NCBI RefSeq assembly: GCF_035994185.1
Contig: NZ_CP108538.1
Location: 558,001 to 622,000, forward strand
DNA from: Streptomyces sp. NBC_01217
Lineage (GTDB): Bacteria; Actinomycetota; Actinomycetes; Streptomycetales; Streptomycetaceae
Direction: 5' to 3'
Length of the DNA stretch: 64,000 nucleotides
Shown: in pieces, positions 20,413-30,802 of the stretch
Layout: each line of letters starts with the position of its first letter
How positions within the stretch are numbered: the stretch's first letter is position 1
Notes under the pieces: generated by a model
The model's input: the letters and a program-made list of their open reading frames with translations, nothing else
Database searches by the model: none
What the model was told of the DNA's origin: nothing
Program-made: the position numbers and the translations under genes

Positions 20413-20982
20413 ATGAGCGATCCGGATACGGGCGCCGCCGGGCGGAGCCAGGGCGAGACGGCCCAGCTCTCGGCGATACGGTTGAGCGTCAACGATCAGG
20501 TGCGGCAGCTTGAGGTGGATCCGCGGACCTCGCTGCTCGACGCGCTGCGCGAGCATCTGCGCCTGAGCGGAACCAAGAAGGGGTGTGACCACGGGCAGTG
20601 CGGCGCCTGCACCGTGCTGATCAACGGTCGACGCGTCAACTCCTGCCTGACGCTCGCCGTCATGCACGAGGACGACGAGATCGTGACGATCGAAGGCCTG
20701 GGCGATCCCGATGGCCTGCACCCGATGCAACGCGCCTTCGTCGAGAGTGACGGCTTCCAGTGCGGCTACTGCACTCCCGGCCAGATCTGTTCGGCTGTCG
20801 GCATGCTCGCCGAGGTGGAGGCGGGTTGGCCCAGCCACGCCACCGCTGACGTGGCCTCGCCGCACATCACATTGACCGACGAGGAGATCCGCGAGCGGAT
20901 GAGCGGCAACATCTGCCGGTGCGCCGCCTATCCGAACATCGTCGCGGCCATCCGCAGCACGGCGAAGGGCGGCCCGGGATGA
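20413..20982 (+). CDS. Molybdenum hydroxylase [2Fe-2S] subunit (PaoA/YagT-like)
   Basis: A 189-residue iron-sulfur subunit. The plant-type cluster uses C58, C63, C66 and C78 ([21 protein letters not shown]), and the C-terminal helical domain binds the second cluster with C117, C120, C168 and C170 ([11 protein letters not shown]). The E. coli periplasmic PaoA has a Tat signal; none is present here, so the enzyme is probably cytoplasmic. ATG at 20413 follows GAGGAAGG; GTG at 20410 is in frame as well. The stop overlaps the next start (ATGA), indicating translational coupling. Confidence 0.93.
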   Translation: MSDPDTGAAGRSQGETAQLSAIRLSVNDQVRQLEVDPRTSLLDALREHLRLSGTKKGCDHGQCGACTVLINGRRVNSCLTLAVMHEDDEIVTIEGLGDPDGLHPMQRAFVESDGFQCGYCTPGQICSAVGMLAEVEAGWPSHATADVASPHITLTDEEIRERMSGNICRCAAYPNIVAAIRSTAKGGPG

Positions 20983-21962
20983 GGTCCTTCACCTACGAGC
21001 GAGCGACGGACGCACAGGCGGCCATCGCCGCGGTGTCCAGAGACGGCGCGAAGTTCATCAGCGGCGGCACCAATCTGCTCGACCTGATGAAGCTCGACAT
21101 CGAGCAGCCCAGCCATCTGATCGACATCAGCCGGCTTCCGATGCGGGACATCGAGGAGCTGCCGGACGGCGGACTGCGCATCGGCGCCCAGGCGGCGAAC
21201 TCCGAAGTGGCCGCCGACGCCCGGGTGCGCTCCCGCTATCCGGTGCTGTCGGAGGCGCTGGTGGCCGGCGCCTCGGGCCAGTTGCGCAACAAGGCGTCCA
21301 CCGGTGGAAACCTGTTGCAACGCACCCGCTGCCCCTACTTCTACGACACGGCCGCAGGCTGCAACAAGCGGGATCCCGGATCAGGATGCTCGGCGATCGG
21401 CGGGTTCAACCGGATACACGCGATCCTCGGCGCCAGCGACTCCTGCATCGCAACCCACCCCTCGGACATGGCCGTTGCGCTTACCGTGCTGGAGGCGGAG
21501 ATCGAACTGCTCGACGCCGATCAGACGGTACGCCGCGTCGCCATCATGGACTTCTACCGGCTGCCGGGCGATACGCCGCACATCGAGACCGTACTGCGTC
21601 CCGGCGAGATGATCACGAGCGTCGTCCTGCCCCCGCCCCCGCCGGGTCGGCAGCGATACCGCAAGGTGCGCGACCGGGCGTCTTACGAATTCGCGCTGGT
21701 CTCCGTGGCGGCTGTCGTCTCGACCGATCAGGGAACGATCAGTGAGGCGCGGGTGGCTTTCGGCGGTGTGGCGCACAAGCCGTGGCGATCCGTCGAGGCG
21801 GAGGCCGCGTTGACCGGCCGTCCGGCCACGATGGCCACCTATCGCGCTGCCGCGGAGGCGGCCATGCGCGACGCGGTCGGGCAGGGGCACAACGACTTCA
21901 AGATCGACCTGGCCAGGCGCACGCTGTGCCGCACGCTGGCGCAAGCGGCCCGGGCGAGCTGA
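20979..21962 (+). CDS. Molybdenum hydroxylase FAD subunit with extra Fe-S cysteines (PaoB/YagS-like)
   Basis: A 327-residue FAD-binding subunit of the xanthine dehydrogenase family (GGTNLLDLM near 29-37, [15 protein letters not shown] at 107-121). The insert with C118, C128, C137 and C156 ([15 protein letters not shown]) is the signature of the YagS/PaoB branch, where it holds an additional [4Fe-4S] cluster. ATG at 20979 overlaps the preceding TGA by four bases. It transfers electrons from the Fe-S clusters to FAD. Confidence 0.93.
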   Translation: MRSFTYERATDAQAAIAAVSRDGAKFISGGTNLLDLMKLDIEQPSHLIDISRLPMRDIEELPDGGLRIGAQAANSEVAADARVRSRYPVLSEALVAGASGQLRNKASTGGNLLQRTRCPYFYDTAAGCNKRDPGSGCSAIGGFNRIHAILGASDSCIATHPSDMAVALTVLEAEIELLDADQTVRRVAIMDFYRLPGDTPHIETVLRPGEMITSVVLPPPPPGRQRYRKVRDRASYEFALVSVAAVVSTDQGTISEARVAFGGVAHKPWRSVEAEAALTGRPATMATYRAAAEAAMRDAVGQGHNDFKIDLARRTLCRTLAQAARAS

Positions 21963-21971
21963 GGAGGCGAG

Positions 21972-24200
<2,229 letters not shown>

Positions 24201-24255
24201 ATGTGAGACGTCGGTGCGGGTTCATCCACCGCGCTGTTGAATGCGTGTCCATTTC

Positions 24256-24271
24256 GAACATGACGATGTTC
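24256..24271. promoter_or_regulatory. Candidate operator of the DeoR regulator
   Basis: A perfect inverted repeat GAACAT-GACG-ATGTTC lies 32 bp before the DeoR start. A degenerate further GAAC follows (TTTGAAC), giving repeated GAAC/GTTC half-sites as often seen at DeoR-family sites. Confidence 0.55.
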
Positions 24272-24302
24272 ATTTGAACTGATGCATGGTAGAAATTGAG
24301 GC

Positions 24303-25088
24303 ATGGATGTCGCCAATCGTTTGGACCTGACCCTGCGGTTGGTGCAGGGCTCCGACCGGGTCTCCGTCTCGGAGCTCTCCCATCGCCTGGGCGTCTCGGA
24401 GATGACCGTGCGCAGGGACCTGGACGCGCTGGAGCGTCAGGGCCTGGTGCGCAGGGTGCACGGTGGTGCCGTCGCCACCCGCTCGCGCGACGAGGACGCG
24501 GGGTTCTCCGCGCGAGAGCCGTGGCAGGCCGCCACCAAGGACCGACTGGGCGCGGCCTCGGCCGCGCTGGTGGAACCGGGATCGCGTGTGCTGCTCGACG
24601 CGGGCACCACCACGGTGCACATCGCCGAGCACCTGGCCGCGAGGGCCCCGCTGACGGTCGCCGTGCTCAGCCTGCAGGCAGCGCAGAGCCTGGCCGACCG
24701 GCCCGGGATCGACTTGCTGGTGGTGGGGGGCCGCTCCCGTCCCGGCGAGCGTTCCCTCGTCGGTCCGCTGGCGCTGCGAACCCTGGAGTCCCTGGCCTTC
24801 GACTGCTTCCTGATGTCCATCGGCGGCGTGCACGCCGAGCACGGCTGGTCGGAGTTCTCACTGGACGACGCAGCCGTCAAGCAGGTCGGACTCGCACGGG
24901 CCACCCGCACGGTGGCGGTGGCGGACGCGACCAAGCTCGGAGTGCGGGCGTTCAGCCGGGTCGCCCCCCTCGACGCAGTGCACCGCTTCGTCACCGACAA
25001 GGCGGCCGCGGACGCCGCCACACACCCCAGCGGCCCGGAGACCCTGGAGGCGCTGCGAGACGCAGGCGTCGACAGTCTCCTCGTTTGA
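24303..25088 (+). CDS. DeoR/GlpR family transcriptional regulator
   Basis: A 261-residue regulator. The winged helix at residues about 8-55 contains VSVSELSHRLGVSEMTVRRDL, followed by GLVRRVHGGA typical of the family. The C-terminal DeoRC sensor domain has DAGTTT at 99-104, the phospho-sugar-binding loop, and SIGGVHAEHGWSE. Family members sense phosphorylated sugars or nucleosides. It is the first gene of a compact set with the DUF4406 and Nudix genes, which points to a nucleoside or nucleotide-sugar signal. Confidence 0.93.
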   Translation: MDVANRLDLTLRLVQGSDRVSVSELSHRLGVSEMTVRRDLDALERQGLVRRVHGGAVATRSRDEDAGFSAREPWQAATKDRLGAASAALVEPGSRVLLDAGTTTVHIAEHLAARAPLTVAVLSLQAAQSLADRPGIDLLVVGGRSRPGERSLVGPLALRTLESLAFDCFLMSIGGVHAEHGWSEFSLDDAAVKQVGLARATRTVAVADATKLGVRAFSRVAPLDAVHRFVTDKAAADAATHPSGPETLEALRDAGVDSLLV

Positions 25089-25122
25089 ATCCGCCCACAC
25101 CCATGCCGAGGAGTGATCGGCC

Positions 25123-25500
25123 GTGACCACCGTTCCACGCTCACTGATGATTCTCGTTGCCGGTCCCTACCGATCAGGTACCGGCGATGACCCCCGCAAA
25201 CTCGAAGCCAATGTGCGGGCGATGAACGAGACCGCTCTCGTCCTCTTCCGCGCCGGGCACCTGCCGGTCACCGGCGAAGCCCTCGCCCTGCCGCTCCTGG
25301 AGACTGCCGGCGGCACGGGCCCCGGCGACGCGCTCTTCCAGGAGATCTTCCATCCCATCGCCGAGCAGCTGCTTTTCCGTTGTGACGCGGTCCTGCGCAT
25401 CGGCGGCCCCTCCGAGGGGGCGGACCGGATGGTCACCCAGGCCCTTGCGCAGGGCAAGGACGTCTATGCCGGCCTCGCCGCCGTTCCGGCCGCCCGGTGA
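25123..25500 (+). CDS. DUF4406 protein (nucleoside deoxyribosyltransferase-like)
   Basis: A 125-residue Rossmann-like protein: LMILVAGPYRSGTGDDPRKLEANV at the N-terminus, VLFRAGHLPVTGEALALPLL in the middle and FRCDAVLRIGGPSEGADRMVTQA near the end. These match DUF4406, which is related to nucleoside 2-deoxyribosyltransferases. GTG at 25123, 34 bp after the DeoR stop, and its end overlaps the Nudix gene start by four bases (GTGA), so the three are one transcript. The activity on nucleosides is inferred from fold similarity only. Confidence 0.85.
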   Translation: MTTVPRSLMILVAGPYRSGTGDDPRKLEANVRAMNETALVLFRAGHLPVTGEALALPLLETAGGTGPGDALFQEIFHPIAEQLLFRCDAVLRIGGPSEGADRMVTQALAQGKDVYAGLAAVPAAR

Positions 25501-26177
25501 CCGCCGGCATCGACACCCCCGACCGGCGTGGTCGCACCGGCCTGGACCAGCATGGCCGCGACCTCACGGGCAATCCGCGCGTGCGGATCCGCGACGTGGA
25601 GGTGCTCTCCAGCGACTGGTACGTGCTGCGCAAGACCACCTTCGACTACCAGCACAGTGACGGGCACTGGAGCCGCGAGCAGCGCGAGACCTACGACCGC
25701 GGTGACGGGGCCACCATCCTGCTCCACAACACCGTCCGGCGCACCGTGCTGTTGACCCGTCAGTTCCGCCTTCCCGTCTATGTCAACGGACATCCCGACG
25801 GCATGCTGCTCGAAGCCGCCGCCGGACTCCTGGACGGTGAAGGCCCGGAAGAAGCGATCCGCCGGGAGGCCGCCGAAGAGACCGGACACACCATCGGCGC
25901 CGTCGAGCACGTCTTCGACGTCTATATGAGCCCCGGCTCGGTCACCGAGCGTCTGCATTTCTTCGCCGCGCCCTACGAAACAGCCGACTTCCACACCGGC
26001 GCCCGCGGAATCGCCGCCGAGGGCGAGGACATCACCACCGTGGAGCTCCCCTTCGCCGAGGCGCTCGACCGGGTCCGCAGCGGCGCGATCGCCGATGCCA
26101 AGACCATCATGCTGCTCCAATGGGCCGCACTCGATGGACCGTTCTGTCAGCCCGCGCGGCCCGCTCGCCGGAGCTAG
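25497..26177 (+). CDS. Nudix hydrolase, NudK/ADP-ribose pyrophosphatase-like
   Basis: A 226-residue Nudix protein resembling GDP-mannose pyrophosphatase NudK: RQFRLPVYVNGH, ML LEAAAGLLDG, and the Nudix box G110 to G130 with R123-E124 and E127-E128. The first Glu of the GX5E signature is Gly at 116, an unusual substitution, while the metal-binding REAAEE part is intact. MSPGSVTERLHFF supports the NudK/ADP-ribose branch. Start is GTG 25497 overlapping the previous stop. It probably hydrolyses a nucleotide sugar or ADP-ribose derivative made or released by its operon partners. A strong bidirectional hairpin follows. Confidence 0.9.
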   Translation: MTAGIDTPDRRGRTGLDQHGRDLTGNPRVRIRDVEVLSSDWYVLRKTTFDYQHSDGHWSREQRETYDRGDGATILLHNTVRRTVLLTRQFRLPVYVNGHPDGMLLEAAAGLLDGEGPEEAIRREAAEETGHTIGAVEHVFDVYMSPGSVTERLHFFAAPYETADFHTGARGIAAEGEDITTVELPFAEALDRVRSGAIADAKTIMLLQWAALDGPFCQPARPARRS

Positions 26178-26208
26178 GACCTTTCGTCCGGATCGGGCCG
26201 GACACGCA

Positions 26209-26248
26209 GGGGCGGGGCGTGCAGCCGTTCAGCCGCACGCCCTGCCCC
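26209..26248. terminator. Bidirectional terminator hairpin
   Basis: Arms at 26209-26222 and 26235-26248 pair over 14 bases with one G-U, closing a 12-base loop, followed by TT. It lies between the convergent Nudix and GH18 genes and can serve both. Confidence 0.7.
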
Positions 26249-26264
26249 TTCATGTCATGTCATC

Positions 26265-27659
26265 TCACCCGGTGTACTGGGCGAACACCCGAGTGAAGTC
26301 CCACGCCTGCTGGCTGACGCCGGAGCAGGTGTCGGCTCCGCCGCCCGTGCAGGGCCGGTCACGGTTCACCGACCAGAAGGTGAGCCGCGCCAAGTGGTGC
26401 TGCTGGGCGTAGGCAAGGATGGTACGGAAGTCGTTGACCGTCACCGTCTCGCTGTTGTCGGTGATGCCGTTCATCGACGAGATGCCGATCGACCGGTAGG
26501 TCTGGTCGTCGCTGTATCCGTACGCGCTCTTCACCGCGTTCTTCAGGCCCTCGGCGGCGCGTGTGGTGAGGGTTCCCATGTTCTGTCCGGCTCCGCCGAA
26601 GTTGAACGGCATAATCGTCCAGCTGTCGACGGTGAGCCCGGAGGAGGCGGCCCGGTTGATGAGCGAGCTGTCAGGGCCGTTCTGGCCGGTGCCGAAGGTG
26701 ACGTACACCTTGATGCCCGGGTTGTTGGCCTTGATGGTCTTCAGCGCGTCGACCGTGCGCTGCTGGACCGTACCGTTGTTGTAGGCGTCCGCCTCGATGT
26801 CGATGTCGATCGCCTTGAGACCGTACGCGTTGATGACCTTCTGGTACGCGGCGGCCAGCTCGCCCGCGCTGGAGCAGGAACTCTCCAGCTTGTTGCCGCT
26901 CCATCCGCCGAAGGACGGGATGACGTCCCCGCCCGCGCCGCGCACGGTGTTGATGGTCTGCTGGTCGACACCGCCGGTCAGCGGCCGCCCGCCGTCCCAC
27001 TGCGGGTTGCAGTAGCCGTTGCTGAGCACGAAGGCCAGGGTGAACCACTTCACACCGGTCGCGTTCATGACGGTCGTCGGGCTGGGCGGGCTGCCCCAGC
27101 CGTTGTAGAGATACGGCGCCACGGCCATCGTTCCGCCGGGTGCGGGGGTACCGCCGCCCGTAGGTGCGGTCCACTTCTGGTTGGCGGCTCCCGTGCAGGT
27201 CCAGATCTGGAGCCGGGTGCCATTGGCGGAGGTGTTGCCGGTGGCGTCCATGCACTTGTCGGCCTGGACGTTCACGATGTCGTGCGCCGCGGAGACGGAC
27301 CATTGCTGGTTGGGTCCGCCGGCGCAGTCCCACAGCTGCAACTGTGTGCCGTTGGCGGTGCCGTTGTCCTTGGCGTCGAGGCACTTGCCGAGCGCACGGA
27401 TCGTACCGTCGGAGCCGACGGTCCACTGCTGGGCCGTGGTTCCGTTGCAGTCGTAGAGCTGGACCGCTGTTCCATTGGCGGCGGAGGCACCCGCCACGTC
27501 GACACACTTACCGCCCAGTCCGGTGATCGAGCCGGTGGCGGTGACCGCGGCACTGGCCGTGGCGGGCAGGGTGACGAGCGATGCTCCGGTGGCGAGGAGG
27601 AGCGCCGCCGGGAGGGCGAGCGGACCGAGGCGGCGGCGCGAGCCGCGGGTGTGGCTCAT
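26265..27659 (-). CDS. Secreted GH18 chitinase with N-terminal CBM13 lectin module
   Basis: A 464-residue secreted enzyme. Signal peptide residues 1-37 (ending ATASA). Residues about 42-165 are a ricin-type CBM13 beta-trefoil with three Q-x-W repeats. After a Gly/Pro/Thr linker, residues about 178-464 are GH18: FGGWSGNK and the catalytic strand AIDIDIE with D285, D287 and the acid E289. The family hydrolyses chitin or similar beta-1,4-GlcNAc polymers. ATG at 27657-27659 overlaps the stop of the upstream GH16 gene (ATGA), so it is translated from the same mRNA. Its CBM13 is nearly identical to that of the GH16 partner. Confidence 0.92.
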   Translation of the reverse strand: MSHTRGSRRRLGPLALPAALLLATGASLVTLPATASAAVTATGSITGLGGKCVDVAGASAANGTAVQLYDCNGTTAQQWTVGSDGTIRALGKCLDAKDNGTANGTQLQLWDCAGGPNQQWSVSAAHDIVNVQADKCMDATGNTSANGTRLQIWTCTGAANQKWTAPTGGGTPAPGGTMAVAPYLYNGWGSPPSPTTVMNATGVKWFTLAFVLSNGYCNPQWDGGRPLTGGVDQQTINTVRGAGGDVIPSFGGWSGNKLESSCSSAGELAAAYQKVINAYGLKAIDIDIEADAYNNGTVQQRTVDALKTIKANNPGIKVYVTFGTGQNGPDSSLINRAASSGLTVDSWTIMPFNFGGAGQNMGTLTTRAAEGLKNAVKSAYGYSDDQTYRSIGISSMNGITDNSETVTVNDFRTILAYAQQHHLARLTFWSVNRDRPCTGGGADTCSGVSQQAWDFTRVFAQYTG

Positions 27660-28930
27660 GCGGCGTTCACCGTCCACTTCTGGTTGGCGGTTCCGGAACA
27701 GGTCCAGATCTGGAGCCGGGTACCGTTGGCGGAACTGTTGCCGGTGGCGTCCATGCACTTGTCGGCCTGGACGTTCACGATGTCCCGGGCACCGGACACA
27801 CCCCACCGCTGATTGGCACCGCCGACACAGTCCCAGAGCTGCAGCTGGGCGCCGTCGGCGGTGCTGTTGTCCTTGACGTCGAGGCACTTGCCGAGCGCAC
27901 GGATCGTACCGTCGGAGCCGACGGTCCACTTCTGCGCGGCGGTTCCGTTGCAGTCGTAGAGCTGGACCGCTGTTCCGTTGGCGGCGGAAGCACCCGCCAC
28001 GTCCACGCACTTGCCGCCCAGCCCCGTGATGGTGCCGCCCGTACCGCCGGACCCGCTGTCACCGGTGGTGACGCGCACATAGTCGACGACGAGCTGCTGC
28101 GGGAACGTGGTGTTGCCGTCGGGGTCGCCGGGCCAGTAGCCGCCGACCGCGAGGTTCAGGATGATGAAGAACGGCTTGTTGAAGACCCAGCTCCTGCCGC
28201 CGAGATCGGCAGGCGTACGCCGCTGGTAGACGTTGCCGTCCACGGACCAGGTGATCGAGTCGGGGGCCCAGTCCACCGCGAAGGTGTGGAAGGCGTCGGC
28301 GAAGGCCTGGCCGCCGGGGAGGGAGTAGCCGGCCCCGATGCCGCCGGAGCCCGAGTACCCGGGACCGTGGAGGGTGCCGTGGACCGTGCCGGGCTCGAAT
28401 CCGACGTTCTCCATGATGTCGATCTCGCCGCTGTTGGGCCATCCGACGTTGCCGATGTCGTCACCGAGCATCCAGAACGCGGGCCACATTCCCTGACCGC
28501 GCGGGATCTTCATCCTGGTCTCGACGTGCCCGTACGTCGAGGTGAACTTGCCTGCCGTGTTCAGCCGGGCCGAGGTGTATTCGCACCGGCCGTACCAGCA
28601 CTGGTAGTTACCCGGATTGTCACGACGGGCGGTGATGACGAGGTTGCCCTGGCCATCGAGGGCGGCGTTGCTGTTGCCCGCGGTGTAGTACTGCCGCTCG
28701 TGGTTGTTGACGTTGTCGCCGGTCTCGATCTGCCACTTGCCGCCGTCGACCGCGGATCCGGCCGGGCCGTTGAAGTCGTCGGAGAACGTTGTCACCGCGG
28801 CAGCGGTGGCAACACGGGGCTCGGGAGCGGGGGCGGCGCCCGCGGGGGCGGCGGTCACCGCACCGGAACAGCACAGCAGGGCAACGACGTACAGCGCCAG
28901 TCGGCGCCGTCTGGGGGTTCGCACAGTCAT
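27656..28930 (-). CDS. Secreted GH16 beta-glucanase with C-terminal CBM13 lectin module
   Basis: A 424-residue secreted enzyme. Signal peptide about 1-33 after an Arg-rich start. GH16 domain about 48-285 with the catalytic motif GEIDIMEN (E169 nucleophile, D171, E174 acid/base) and flanking MWPAFWMLG and HTFAVDWAPDSITW, typical of laminarinase-type beta-1,3-glucanases. A Gly-rich linker leads to a CBM13 trefoil (about 297-424). Start ATG at 28928-28930; GTG at 28931-28933 is an immediate alternative. First gene of a two-gene operon with the chitinase; together they would attack fungal cell walls. Confidence 0.92.
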   Translation of the reverse strand: MTVRTPRRRRLALYVVALLCCSGAVTAAPAGAAPAPEPRVATAAAVTTFSDDFNGPAGSAVDGGKWQIETGDNVNNHERQYYTAGNSNAALDGQGNLVITARRDNPGNYQCWYGRCEYTSARLNTAGKFTSTYGHVETRMKIPRGQGMWPAFWMLGDDIGNVGWPNSGEIDIMENVGFEPGTVHGTLHGPGYSGSGGIGAGYSLPGGQAFADAFHTFAVDWAPDSITWSVDGNVYQRRTPADLGGRSWVFNKPFFIILNLAVGGYWPGDPDGNTTFPQQLVVDYVRVTTGDSGSGGTGGTITGLGGKCVDVAGASAANGTAVQLYDCNGTAAQKWTVGSDGTIRALGKCLDVKDNSTADGAQLQLWDCVGGANQRWGVSGARDIVNVQADKCMDATGNSSANGTRLQIWTCSGTANQKWTVNAA

Positions 28931-28933
28931 CAC

Positions 28934-29844
28934 ACCACTTCATGGGGGGTCGCGGAGAAAGCATGCACATGACAGGTTGCATGGCGAACCGGAGCCTGGG
29001 GAGGGCTCAGTGCCGGTTCTTAGTTCACTTCTTGATTAAAGTGATGGTGTGAGGGGACGTCAAGGAGCTGGTACAGACCTTCTGTTGACGAACTCCGACG
29101 GCGCCGCGTTCAGGTCTTGAAGACTCACCCCTGCCAGGGTCTGACCGCCAGAAATCACCGGCGCCGCGGCCTCCGGTGCAGCAACGTGATCCAGCCACGT
29201 CAGCGCCGCCGCGCGCCGGGTCGGCCCGGCCGCTACATGCGCCGCCCCACTGCCGAGCGGACACGATCTCCTCATGCGGTACGCGTCGAGTGACTCGGCG
29301 CCGTACCTGTGCCACGCCCGGGCTCAGGACGAAACGTAAGCGGCCCGCCGATCATCGCGTCTCCGGCTCGGCGCCGGGAACGCGCTGCGCGCCGGAAGGA
29401 AAGACCATTCGGGTCAACGAATCACTCGACGACGAGTCGTGAGGCAGCCGCAGCGACAGCCACAGCCACAGCCACGCCGATAGCCCCGGATCTGTGCAAC
29501 AGGCTGAATTCATCCTGCTCAGGTACCGTGACTCCAACGACGTCCGGTCGCATCGAGCTGCTGACCTTTCCGTCGATTCCCCGCATGGCCCTACTGGGCG
29601 GCGGCGTGACTTCCACATTCCGGCCGGGTGCAGAATCCCACCTACGGCGTGGCTTTCTGCATGAGTTCGAAAGGATCTTGCCGCGCGCATCCCAATGAGT
29701 GGTCGAGTCGTCGCGGGATGCCGGGCGGCCAATCCTTTCAAGCCACCACAGGACTGGAACCGCAAAGCCACACCCGGCATCCCTGGGTCTCCCGATCCTA
29801 CGAGTGACCGGAATCAACCCACCAACAACGTAAGGAACCGCACC
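28934..29844. other. About 900-bp intergenic region
   Basis: Holds the GH16 promoter region and then about 750 bp with no assignable gene. A minus frame at 29060-29275 reads AALTWLDHVAAPEAAAPVISGGQ and is coding-like, but it has no good start and no family. A short (CCACAG) repeat lies near 29458-29475. Probably decayed accessory DNA. Confidence 0.4.
29025..29044. promoter_or_regulatory. Inverted repeat upstream of the GH16-GH18 operon
   Basis: TCACTT and AAGTGA are separated by eight A/T-rich bases, about 95 bp upstream of the GH16 start. It is an AT-rich island in GC-rich DNA and so a candidate operator or promoter part. Confidence 0.4.
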
Positions 29845-30672
29845 ATGCCCTTCGTCACCGCCAAGGACGGCACGGAGATCTTCTACAAGGACTGGGGAGC
29901 AGGTCGGCCGGTCGTGTTCTCCCACGGCTGGCCGCTGATCGCCGACGCGTGGGACCCGCAGATGAAACTGATGGCGGACAACGGCTTCCGGGCGATCGCC
30001 CACGACCGGCGCGGAGGGGGACGCTCCGGCCAGACGTGGAACGGGAACGACCTCGACACGTACGCCGACGACCTTGCCTCGCTCATCGAAACGCTGGACC
30101 TGCACGACGCCGTCCTCGTCGGTCACTCGACCGGCGGCGGCGAGGTCGCACGCTACATCGGCAGGCACGGCTCCGCCCGGGTCGCCAAGGCAGTGCTGCT
30201 CAGCGCGATCCCTCCGCTCATGCTCAAAACGGAAGCGAACCCCGAAGGACTGCCGATCGAGGTCTTCGACGAGATCCGGGCAGGCGTCGCGAAGGACCGC
30301 TCGCAGTACTACAAGGACCTCAGCGCCCCCTTCTACGGCGCCAACCGCGAGGGATCGACCGTCACCCAGGGCACCCGCGACGAGTTCTGGCTCTGGTCCA
30401 TGTCGGTAGGCATCAAGGGCGCCTACGACTGCATCAAGGCATTCTCCGAGACGGACCTCACCGAGGACCTGAAGAAGTTCGACGTGCCCACCCTGATCGC
30501 ACAGGGCGACGACGACCAGATCGTCCCGATCGTGGCCTCCGGCAACAAGTCGTCCAAGCTCGTCAAGGACGCGATCTTCAAGGTCTACCCCGGCGCCCCC
30601 CACGGCCTGTCGATGGTCCCTGTGTTCGCCGAACAGTTCAACAAGGACCTGCTCGACTTCGTACGCGGTTGA
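29845..30672 (+). CDS. Alpha/beta hydrolase, non-haem chloroperoxidase-like
   Basis: A 275-residue hydrolase: SHGWPL at 26-31, [10 protein letters not shown], nucleophile elbow GHSTGG with S95, acid in [10 protein letters not shown], and His in APHGLSMVP. It matches non-haem haloperoxidases (Ser-His-Asp perhydrolases). ATG at 29845 follows AAGGAA. It resembles the gene at 11319-12155 in family but differs throughout, so it is not a recent duplicate. No operon partner is evident; the next gene starts 130 bp on. Confidence 0.92.
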   Translation: MPFVTAKDGTEIFYKDWGAGRPVVFSHGWPLIADAWDPQMKLMADNGFRAIAHDRRGGGRSGQTWNGNDLDTYADDLASLIETLDLHDAVLVGHSTGGGEVARYIGRHGSARVAKAVLLSAIPPLMLKTEANPEGLPIEVFDEIRAGVAKDRSQYYKDLSAPFYGANREGSTVTQGTRDEFWLWSMSVGIKGAYDCIKAFSETDLTEDLKKFDVPTLIAQGDDDQIVPIVASGNKSSKLVKDAIFKVYPGAPHGLSMVPVFAEQFNKDLLDFVRG

Positions 30673-30802
30673 GCCGACGGCGTGATGACGCAGCGGCAGC
30701 ATCCCGAGGCACCGGGAACAGCATGACGACGAAATAGGGCAAAAGAGCGCAAAAGATTCTACGCTGGTCCGAAATGTCACGCTATCTGTGAACGGTGGTT
30801 TC

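Noticed and set aside
29060..29275. A 71-codon minus-strand frame upstream of the haloperoxidase-like gene
   Set aside because: Composition is plausible but there is no ribosome site, motif or family; kept only as a note in the intergenic entry.
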